In this document: positions 52,517 through 62,400 of the stretch, one piece after another
Numbering within the stretch: the first letter of the stretch is position 1
Layout: every line of letters starts with the position of its first letter
NCBI GenBank assembly: GCA_017643165.1
Contig: JAEPNY010000002.1
Span: 500,979-564,978, forward strand
Source: Psychroserpens sp.
GTDB lineage: Bacteria; Bacteroidota; Bacteroidia; Flavobacteriales; Flavobacteriaceae
Direction of reading: 5' to 3'
Length of the DNA stretch: 64,000 bases
The notes under the pieces: model-generated
Told to the model about the DNA's origin: nothing
Seen by the model: only the letters and a program-made list of their open reading frames with translations
The model's database searches: none
Program-made: the position numbers and the translations under genes

Positions 52517-53794
52517 ATGAAAAGGAAAGATTATAAAATTCATATTGTAGGTGGCGGTATAAGCGGACTCATAGCTGCAAAAACTTTAGAAGCCGGAGGC
52601 TATAGGCCTATAATTATAGAAGCTACCGATAGAGTTGGAGGACGCGTAAAGACAGATATTGTTGATGGCTTTCAGCTTGATCATGGGTTTCAAGTGTTAT
52701 TGGATGCCTATCCGTTGGCACAAAAACATTTAGATTATGAGCAATTGAATTTACAACAATTTGTACCTGGTGCAATTCTATTTAAGCAGGGAAAATCTCA
52801 AATTATTGGAGATCCCTTACGTGATGGCTCATTGCTTTTATCCACGCTGTTAGCAACGGCAGGTTCTTTAGGTGATAAACTGAAGATTTTTAAATTGAAT
52901 CAATCTTTAAAAAAGAAAAGTATCACCTCTATTTTTAAAGAACCAGAAATCACAACACTGGATTACTTAAAAGCAAAAGGTTTCAGTGATCGTATCATTT
53001 CCTCTTTTTTTAAACCATTCTTTTCAGGTATATTTCTAGAGGATCAGCTTCAGACATCAAGCAGAATGTTTGAATTTGTATATAAAATGTTTGGTGAAGG
53101 TCATGCTGTTTTGCCGGAATCTGGAATCGAAGCAATTCCGAAGCAACTAAAATCACAATTAAAACAAACCAACTTCATATTTAATACCAAAATTGCTGCA
53201 GTTCATGATGATCATATTATTACCGAAGATGGCAATCGAATAGACACACATTTTACTATTATAGCTACTGAGGCTAATGGTTTAATCTCAAATTTGTCAG
53301 ATTCGAATTCATGGAAATCATGCAATAACCTGTATTTTAAATGTCAGGACCGCACGATCAAAAAACCTATTATTGGATTAGTTGCTGATGACCATGCATT
53401 AATCAATAATATATTCTTTCACAACACATTAGCTACAGCATCAAGGGGAGAAGGTGAGCTCTTATCGGTTACAGTTGTTAAAGATCATAGACTAATGGAT
53501 GAAGAATTGGTAAAAAGAGTGCAAAATGAATTAGAGCATAAATGTAATATAGCCAATACTATATTTTTAAAGCACTATCGCATTCCTAAAGCCTTGCCTG
53601 ATATTGGACAATTACAGAATGATTGTTCACCAACAGAAACTCAATTAAAAGCAACCATTTTTTTAGCAGGCGATCAATTATTAAACGGGTCATTAAATGC
53701 TGCTATGCGATCTGGCGAACGCGCCGCAGAAGGATTGATTATGACTTTAGAAGATGGATTACGGGTTGAGGAATTGACCTCTGAGTACTTATAA
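52517..53794 (+). CDS. FAD-dependent amine oxidase / phytoene desaturase-like oxidoreductase
   Basis: A protein of 425 residues with the N-terminal FAD-binding motif HIVGGGISGLIAAKTLEAGG and the following DRVGGRVKTD. The C-terminal FAD block LAGDQLLNGSLNAAMRSGERAA is complete. This is the flavin monooxygenase/amine oxidase class that includes phytoene desaturases and protoporphyrinogen oxidases. The substrate is unknown. I choose the ATG at 52517; an upstream ATG at 52484 adds 11 residues unlike the family. A TTTTG/TATCTTTA promoter-like pair lies just before the chosen start. Confidence 0.88.
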   Translation: MKRKDYKIHIVGGGISGLIAAKTLEAGGYRPIIIEATDRVGGRVKTDIVDGFQLDHGFQVLLDAYPLAQKHLDYEQLNLQQFVPGAILFKQGKSQIIGDPLRDGSLLLSTLLATAGSLGDKLKIFKLNQSLKKKSITSIFKEPEITTLDYLKAKGFSDRIISSFFKPFFSGIFLEDQLQTSSRMFEFVYKMFGEGHAVLPESGIEAIPKQLKSQLKQTNFIFNTKIAAVHDDHIITEDGNRIDTHFTIIATEANGLISNLSDSNSWKSCNNLYFKCQDRTIKKPIIGLVADDHALINNIFFHNTLATASRGEGELLSVTVVKDHRLMDEELVKRVQNELEHKCNIANTIFLKHYRIPKALPDIGQLQNDCSPTETQLKATIFLAGDQLLNGSLNAAMRSGERAAEGLIMTLEDGLRVEELTSEYL

Positions 53795-53856
53795 AATGTT
53801 AAACCTCAAGGAAATACTAATTAATTATCGTAATTTATGGTATTAAATATTGGGTT

Positions 53857-54426
53857 ATGAAATTGAGAATTCTAATCATATGTATTGTTAGTATACTAAC
53901 TTTGGGCTGTGCTTCGAAGAAAGTTGAAGCTACACCTCAACAGATTGCTGCCCTTGATGAAATGGTTGCAAGTAAGTCCTTTGTAATTACTTCTGAATAT
54001 GCCTTACCTCTTGTAACGAATAGTTTAAGTGCGCTCCAAAACTCCCGAATATTAGCTCCAGGTGAAAACCCTGGTCGTATTAGTTTGATAAACAACCCGA
54101 ATGAGCTGAAAATAAATGGAGATCTGATAACTTCAAAACTTCCTTTCTTTGGTGAAATTCAACAATCTTCAGGCTATAATGGTTCCAACAATAGTATTGA
54201 ATTTGATGGCGCATATGAAGATTATAGTGCCACTAAAAATGAAGATAATACATATACGATCAAGTTTGATGCAAAAAGTAAAAGTGAAAAGTTTGACGTG
54301 ATTGTTACGCTTTACCCGAATTTAAAAAGTCAAATGACCGTAAAAGGAAATAAACGTTTTCCAATACGATATACTGGGTATGTTGCCGGAATTGATCCTG
54401 ATACAAGTACCAAGCCGTTAAAGTAA
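53857..54426 (+). CDS. DUF4251 family lipoprotein
   Basis: A 189-residue protein with a lipoprotein signal (LTLGCAS, lipid Cys at about 18). The mature part has the DUF4251 pattern: MVASKSFVITSEYALPL near the start, FFGEIQQSSGYNGSNN in the middle and the closing beta block VTVKGNKRFPIRYTGYV-like sequence. Function unknown, outer-membrane or periplasmic. Confidence 0.85.
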   Translation: MKLRILIICIVSILTLGCASKKVEATPQQIAALDEMVASKSFVITSEYALPLVTNSLSALQNSRILAPGENPGRISLINNPNELKINGDLITSKLPFFGEIQQSSGYNGSNNSIEFDGAYEDYSATKNEDNTYTIKFDAKSKSEKFDVIVTLYPNLKSQMTVKGNKRFPIRYTGYVAGIDPDTSTKPLK

Positions 54427-54558
54427 AATTTTCGCCCCAACAATACCTTATCCATTTTTCAAACAGTAATTTCTTCTTTTAACGATTGTCAAAAAATTGT
54501 AAATTAAATGTCAAATCTCAACTAAATTCAGGAAATTATTAGTTCTTTATATTCTGTT

Positions 54559-55431
54559 ATGAGAAAAATACAAATTTACCTTTTAGTAATCGTTATTCTA
54601 GCGCTTATACTTTCGTTCGTTTTTACAGATTCTGAAAAGAAACAAAGTGAATTGAAATCCACAAGTAAGATTGCTCTGCGCGAAGTAGGAAATCAGCTTT
54701 TACTGAATAATGATGATGAGACGTCATTAGTAATGCCAGTTAAAGAAGTTGATAATCATTTGTACCAATTATCCTTCGAAAGTCAACTGAGCATTGTCCC
54801 TGATTCATTAATTACTACCATCAAGGAGCGCTTAAATGCCTATGCGATTAACAATGATTATAGAGTAGAAGTGTTTCAATGTAATGATAATGAAGTAGCA
54901 TACAGCTATCAGATTGTAAATGATTCAGAAGACACTATAGTAGCATGTTTAGATAGAGAATTACCAAGGTCATGTTATACAATTCAATTACAACTTTTAG
55001 ATGAACAACAATCATTATCTAGAGGTCAATTATTAGTCCTGTGTCTGATCGTCGGATTATTATTGTTTGTAATTGAGTTTATTGTATATCGACGAACTGT
55101 TGTTTCTGCCAGTGTGGCTAATAATTTGGATTATGAACGACTGGGAAGTTTCAGATTTTATCCAGATCAGAACAAGCTAGTTAAAGAAGCTGAAGAGATT
55201 AGCTTATCTAAAAAAGAATGTGAATTGTTGTCGATCTTTATCATGCGTCCAAATGAAATCATTAAACGTGATGAGCTCACCAAACGCGTTTGGGAAGACA
55301 ATGGTGTAATTGTTGGCCGTAGCCTTGACACGTACATTTCAAAACTTCGTAAAAAGCTTAAAGACGATACCAATATTAAGTTCACCAATGTACATGGCGT
55401 GGGCTATAAATTAGAAGTTAAAACCGTTTAA
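54559..55431 (+). CDS. membrane-tethered winged-helix transcriptional regulator
   Basis: A 290-residue one-component regulator. TM1 at about 5-23, an extracytoplasmic sensor domain (24-156) with Cys108, Cys130 and Cys139, TM2 at about 157-177, then an OmpR/PhoB-type winged helix (192-288) with SLSKKECELLSIFIM, SLDTYISKLRKKLK and VHGVGYKLEV. This resembles ToxR/CadC but with reversed order of sensor and DNA-binding domains. Signal and targets are unknown. It converges on the SprF-like gene with 6 bases between stops. Confidence 0.85.
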   Translation: MRKIQIYLLVIVILALILSFVFTDSEKKQSELKSTSKIALREVGNQLLLNNDDETSLVMPVKEVDNHLYQLSFESQLSIVPDSLITTIKERLNAYAINNDYRVEVFQCNDNEVAYSYQIVNDSEDTIVACLDRELPRSCYTIQLQLLDEQQSLSRGQLLVLCLIVGLLLFVIEFIVYRRTVVSASVANNLDYERLGSFRFYPDQNKLVKEAEEISLSKKECELLSIFIMRPNEIIKRDELTKRVWEDNGVIVGRSLDTYISKLRKKLKDDTNIKFTNVHGVGYKLEVKTV

Positions 55432-55437
55432 GGTATT

Positions 55438-56433
55438 CTAGTTTACACCATTATTCTTATACTTTCTCCAACTGGTACCTTGCGTACAAGGACAATCACT
55501 AACGCCTTGTAAGAAATCTAAACCAATGGTTATCATGTGTGTACCAGTATTGAATCCTGAAAGATCATTTATTGTAATTTGGTAAGAATACGCAAAGTAG
55601 AGGCCATTGGTCATAACACCTGCCATCGGACCAATATTCAAGGGTTTAAAGAATTGATCATTTAAGAATCGATAAGATCCACCAACCCAATAATAATCAC
55701 CATATTTATTGAATCGTCTGTACTTTAAGTTGATATCTGTACTTGAACGTCTATCACTATCAAACATTTGATAAAATACTGACGGTTCAAATTCGGCTTT
55801 GCTACTTTTTGGAGAAAACACGTAACCGGTATAAATTTGATAATTAAGGAGATTACTCGGTTCAATTCCGATAAAATCATCAATATCTTTATCTAAGAAA
55901 TTATTAGCATTAAAACTGAAATAAAATCGGTTCCAACGGTATAAGAATCCTACATCAAAGTTGTTATTATTGGTTGATCGATCATCCGTTATACTTGGAT
56001 CAACTATTGGTGTACCATCACCATTATCAAAATTCTCAATATCAATTCTAAAGTTATTGATATTATAAGACAGACCAAATGATAAGAACTGTTTCGACTT
56101 ATAGTCAAGGATAATATGATGTGCAAAAGAGAATTTTATTCCTTTCTGTCTCGTATTACCATTTTTATCTGTGTAGGCCGATATTCCCACTCCAGATTGT
56201 TTGGCAATTCTGAAATCTGCATATAAGGCTGCATTATCAGGTGCATTTTTAATTCCAACCCATTGTGTTAGTCCATTTGCTCGAATTCTAAAATTGTCAC
56301 CAATTCCTGCATATGTAGGTGAAATAACAAAGTCATTATCTGCCAGATATTGTGTAAATACAGGTAGATTCAACTCTTGGCTATTTCCGAGAGCAAACAT
56401 AAATAGGAGCGTATATAGTATAGTTCTTTTCAT
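55438..56433 (-). CDS. PorP/SprF family type IX secretion membrane protein
   Basis: A 331-residue outer-membrane protein with a signal peptide (about 1-19) and the PorP/SprF pattern: QELNLPVFTQYLADNDFVISP at the N-terminus, FSFAHHIILDY, DVGFLYRWNRFYFSF, and a strand-rich barrel to the end. SprF is needed for secretion and surface display of its partner SprB through the type IX system. It lies 25 bases after the giant adhesin on the same strand, so the two form a cognate pair. Confidence 0.92.
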   Translation of the reverse strand: MKRTILYTLLFMFALGNSQELNLPVFTQYLADNDFVISPTYAGIGDNFRIRANGLTQWVGIKNAPDNAALYADFRIAKQSGVGISAYTDKNGNTRQKGIKFSFAHHIILDYKSKQFLSFGLSYNINNFRIDIENFDNGDGTPIVDPSITDDRSTNNNNFDVGFLYRWNRFYFSFNANNFLDKDIDDFIGIEPSNLLNYQIYTGYVFSPKSSKAEFEPSVFYQMFDSDRRSSTDINLKYRRFNKYGDYYWVGGSYRFLNDQFFKPLNIGPMAGVMTNGLYFAYSYQITINDLSGFNTGTHMITIGLDFLQGVSDCPCTQGTSWRKYKNNGVN

Positions 56434-56458
56434 CTGGTTAAGCTTTTGTCATTAGGGT

Positions 56459-59400
56459 TTACCTGTATAAGGTGAAATGTCCAACATATTCTTTATTCAA
56501 TGCAGTACTGTTCGGTCTTACAACGTACCAATAGTCACCTGTAGGTAGCTCGGTTCCATTGTATCGGCCATCCCAATACTCACCAACACGATATTCAGCA
56601 ACTTTTCGTCCGTAGCGATCAAATATGTCAAATGTTAAATTAGGATAATCTTCAACACATTCTGGTGCCCACGTATCGGATACACCATCACCATTTGGCG
56701 TAAAATAATTAGGAATACAAGGGCCTTCGATTTCTATCTCTATTAGCGCTGTGGCTTCACATCCACTGCTATCGATAACAGTTACAGTGTAGGTACCATC
56801 TTCAGTTACAAGGAATACATTTGTATCACCATAGTTTTCACCATTCATTATGTATATATAGTCACCTGTGCCTCCTGTTGCTATTGCCACGAATTCGCCT
56901 GCTTCGTCGCCTTCATTCAATATAAGTGCAACAGGTACTATATCACCAATTTCAAAGAATTCAGTGGTTTGTATACATCCATTTGAGTGTCTAACATCGA
57001 TATAATGATCAGTTCCTGGCGCAACGTCTGTGAAGACATTACTTAATTGGAATGGTCCACCATCCAATGAAAAGTCAAACTCAGACATATCTAAATTGTC
57101 TTCTTGGAAAGTGACGGTTACTGTGTTAGTTGAAGCATTATTAACACAAGCAAATTCTACTTCTACCAACGGCGTAAAACTAATTGGATCTGGGAAGGTA
57201 ATGTTCCATACCGATTCACAATTTTGTGCATCTCGCACATAAACAATATGATCACCACCGCTTAAACCAGTAAATTCAAAAATGGTTTGTGTAGGACCAC
57301 CAGTAGTATAAGGTCCATCGTAATCATCAAGACTTACGCTATACGGTAAATTCCCACCAGAAATATCAATACTAAATTCGGCATTATTGTCGCCTTCACA
57401 GGTTTCTTCGAATAAAGAATTAGGAACAATCGTCAGTATTACAGGCTCTGGATCTGTTATTGTGAAATTAAATGTGATATAACACCCTAAAACATCTTGA
57501 ACGATCACATCGTAGTTACCTGGAGCAAGGTTGTCAAAAATATTTGTCTCAAAGAATTGATCTAGTTGAGGCGAAATTGCATACTTGATGATACCCGTTC
57601 CTCCAGTTGCATTGATTTCTAGAACACCATCATTATTTCCACTACAGGTAATATTATTTACAATGAAACTAGCGTCTAATGGTGCTGAAGGTTCTGTAAT
57701 TGTAATTGGTGCTGACAACACATCACAATCACCACTTTCTACAAAGACTACATATGTTCCTGCAATTAATTCTGTGAAAACACCTGGAGTATTTTGAGTG
57801 GCATTTAGGTCATTTCCATTTGTGTCTTGTAACGTATAAACATAGTCACCAAGGCCACCTTGAGCTGTAGCAACAATACTTCCTGTATTATCTCCAGCAC
57901 AGTTAATTACAGGGTTTTCAGATGCTAAATTAATAGTTAAGTCTAGTAAAGGGTCTATAGTAATCTCATTAGATACATTAGAAATACAACCATTCGCATC
58001 TCTAACATAATACTGATATTCACCAACAGGCATATCAAACGTAATTGATGTGTTAAAGTTACCTAATACTGTGTTGAAATCAGCCGTAGCACTAAATTCA
58101 TAAGGGCCGTTTCCACCAGTAGCACTTAAAGTTAAAGACGTTTCAAACAAGCAAGTTTGTGTAGTAGCTACTACCAAATTCGCTTCAACTGGTGAAGGCT
58201 CATTAATTATAATATCCGCAGATGTAGTGAAACATGCATTTCCATCTGATATATCGATGGTATATGTTCCAGGTCCAAGATCTGTAAATACATTGGACGT
58301 TTGAGGACCAGATGTTGATGGGTTAGGAGCAATTGTATTTAATGTATAAATGTAATCTGTTCCTTGTCCGCCTGTGACGTTAGTAACTGTAATAGAAGCA
58401 TTTTGATCACCAAAACAAGCTAAGCTTGAAGCACTTGGTGTAAATGTAGCAGTTATTGGATTTGGAGCTGTTAAAGTAATATTTACAGACTCTAAACATC
58501 CTTCTGCGTCCCTTACTGTTACAATGTAATTTCCGGCTGAGAGGTCGGTAAATGTATTATTCGATGAAAACGCGATATTAGCATCTCCGGATAATTCATA
58601 TTCGTAATCACCCCATCCACCTGTAGCGAGTGCAGAAATTATTCCTTGACTATCATCACAACTCACATTTGATGATTCAGAAGCTGTTAATGCCAAAGTA
58701 TCAGAAGGTGAATTAATAACTACTGTGCCAGATGTTGAACAAAATGGACTATCCGTTTCAGTGATAACAACATTAAATGTACCAGCCGTCATACCTGTAA
58801 CAATTAATGGGTTAGTTGACGTATTAACACTAACTGGTCCTAATACTGAAGTGTTGGTTGCATCAAATACTTCATAAGTATAATTACCAATATACCCAGA
58901 AAGATTAATTTCGAAACTTCCAGAATTATCACCAAAACAGGTCACTTGAGTGCCTGCAAGCGCAACGGAAGGTAATGTTGCTTCTGGTACAACAACAGTT
59001 ACCTCTTCTGTACATGACGTTACTGTATCTATAATTGTTATTGTATATAATCCAGATGGTACGCCAGTAAATGTGTTTCCACTTAAAGTTATCGACGCAG
59101 GATAAGGAGCAATCGTATAAGTAAATGTTCCTGTTCCTCCGGTAACACTTAAATCAATGATTCCATCGTCATTATTACAACTCGGAAGTGTAGTAATTGA
59201 AGGAATGATATCTAATCGAGCAGGTATATCTACAGAAACTAAATTACCACAACCATTGGCATCTTGAATTTCTATTGTATGGGTTCCTGAGAATAAGTTA
59301 GAGATTGTGAATGGCGCAGTCATATTCTGAAATGAACCACCATCAATACTATAGCTATAAGGTGCAATACCCGCAATATCCAAGGTAACATCAATTTCGT

Positions 59401-62400
59401 AATTACCTTCTGTCACTGTACATAAGTTTGTAGCAATTGCCGAAATTACCGGCTCTGGATCAGATGGCAATACAATCACAGGACTAGTAACGATACAATT
59501 ATAGGCATCAATTACGTGCACATAATAATTACCTGCATCAGCATTAAACGTACTATTAGTAGACCAGTTCGCATCATTAATGGCAGGAGCTGCTGCAGTC
59601 GTTGTCATTTGATACTGATAAGGCGCTGTACCATTTTGAGCAACTGCACTTATGGCTCCTGAATTAGGCGTACAATTTGCATTTTGATCTACACTAACGG
59701 TTAAGTCTAATAGGAATGCGGATTCTGTGATATTGAATGGAGCTGTAACAACACCACAACCAGCGTTTGGCCCTGTAGTCTCTGTAATTGTTACAAAGTA
59801 GTTACCGAAAGGTAACGGACCTAAATCTGTTACGGTTAATGATCCACCAGCATTGACAGTTCCTGAACCAGTAATCCCAGTTGATATCAATGAAAATGAA
59901 TCAAATATTTCGTAATCTACATTTACAGCCACACCATAAATACTGTTAACTGTGAAGCTAACATTACCATCAGCACTACCAGTACAAGTAATATTGTTGG
60001 AGCCTAAGGCTGATAAACTTAATGTTGAATTAGTAGGTATTGGGGTCGTTGCAGGTTCATAATATGTACAATTCGTTGAAGCATCATAAACAATAAACGT
60101 GTATGTGACACCAGGTGTTAAACCAGTAAATGTAGCCGATTCACTACCAGGCGAATCTTCTGGCAACCAAGATCCTGGAGGATTCGGATAAACAGAAATA
60201 GGACCTTGATAAATACTGAAAAAGAACGGACCAGCACTTGTTAACGTCGAACCAACGCTTACTACAGCTTCACCACCAGTAGAACAATCTACAGTAGCTG
60301 TAACGTTTATGTCTAAATCAGTAGGAGGTGAGGCAACTAATACATCTTGAACTAGTATAGAACATCCGTTTGTGTCAACGACATTGATCTGGTATAAACC
60401 GAAATCTACGACATCAAAACTCACCGAAGTTGAACCAGTTGTATTGAATTCAGAATTCGAATACCCATTAGAACCCGTGACGAAATAGTTGTAAGGTGCA
60501 GTTCCACCTGTTACAGAATCGACAATTACAGATCCTTGTGAAACGCCACTAGCAGTACAAGTTATGTCAACAGTACTATAATTAACAGCAATTGGGTCAG
60601 GTTCATTAATAACAATCGTTTCTGTACCTGTACAAGAATTTGCATCGGTAATCGTAATGGTATAAGTACCAGCAGTTAAACCAGAGGTTTGCGTACCGTA
60701 ATTCACACCAGTTGTGTCATTATTTACGTTAATTAAGAATGGCGGTGTTCCAACTGTTGGATCTATACTAATGTCTAATGAAGCATTAGCATCACCATTA
60801 CATAAAATATCTTGAGCTTGGACGACAGCAGTCAAGTTTGGAACCGTCACTGGATCTACCGTGATCACACTTGACACTGCTGTACACCCATTATTATCGG
60901 TTATTTGGAATTGATAAGTACCCGCTGTTGCTGTACTATACGTGAATGTCGTACCTGTTGCTCCAAGGGCAGTATATGCTGCACCGTCAATAGATACTTC
61001 ATAAGTAAATGGCGCAGTTCCAGTGATAGTTCCTGTTAATGTAGCATCAGGAGTTGCAGTACAGTCTAATCCTTCCGTCAAAACAACATTAACTGTTGGT
61101 GTTGGAATTGGATTTATTGTATACGATTCGCTGTAGGTACAATCATTAACATCTCTAACTTGGAATGTATAGGTTCCAGGTTCTAATCCTGTAAACACAT
61201 TTGAGGACTGATATGTTGTAATATAAGTTGCAGGAGCAATAATCTGATATTCTAACGGCGCTGTTCCTCCAGTGACACTTGTAATTGTAACATCGCTTGT
61301 ATTAGTAGGGCAAGTTACCGGTGAATTGTCAAATGTCATATCTGTTGGTGGATCAAGAGGATCAATTACAACATCATTTGTAACAGCTGTACATAAATTA
61401 GCATCTTGAATGGTAACAGTATAAGTGCCTGCTGTTAAGCCTGTAAATACATTACTAGCTTGGAAGTTTACGCCATCAATACTATACATATATGGTGCAT
61501 CTCCACCAGTTACTGCAGTGACAGTGATTGTACCAGGTGAGGTACAGGTATAGTTCGCTGTAAGGTCAGCAGTTCCAGAAATAGCATCATTAGCTATTAT
61601 AGTTACTGTTTGAGGGGTTGTGCCACAGAATGAACCTCCAATAGAATATTGAACAACTACATCATAATCACCTGCTGCAAGTCCAGTAAATACTGGTGAA
61701 TTTGAGTAGGTAGTTCCACCGTCGATACTGTATTCAAGCGTGTTACCGTTCGTAGCGGTTACATTGATTGTAATTGTTCCTGTATTCCCAGCATCAAGAC
61801 AGGTAATATCTGTAGTTGCAACTGTAAACTCCGGCTCATCGATAGGATTTACAGTAATTGATGTAGTCGCGCTACAGTTATTTGAATCAATAACTTCAAT
61901 ATCAAATGTGCCAGGTGCGGTCACCACAATTTCTGGAACAGTTTGGAAATCTGTCGATCCATTTATAAAGTAAAAATAAGGCGGCGTTCCTCCCTGTGGG
62001 TAAACGGTAATCTCACCATCAGTACAGGTTAAAGGAACTGTTATAGCTGCAGTCACCGTGAGTAATGGTGGCTCGACTATGGTTAAGTCTTCCGTGTAAA
62101 AACAGCCGTCTTCCGTCTCAACGGTAGCGGTATATGTTCCTGGAGTTAAATTTTCAAATAAATAAGTGTTCTCTATAATTGGTCCGACACTATTTACCAA
62201 TGTAGCGCCTTGATATATAGCAAAAGAATACTGTGGTTCTACATCATTTGCAGCTAATTGAATACTACCTAAATCTCCATTACATAATGGTTGTAATATC
62301 GTAGTTGAAACTGTAAAATCTCTTGCTCGTATTTGAACGTCAGGAACTGTAAAAACGCATGGATTAGTAGGGATACCAATCTGACGAATGTAAACGGTGT

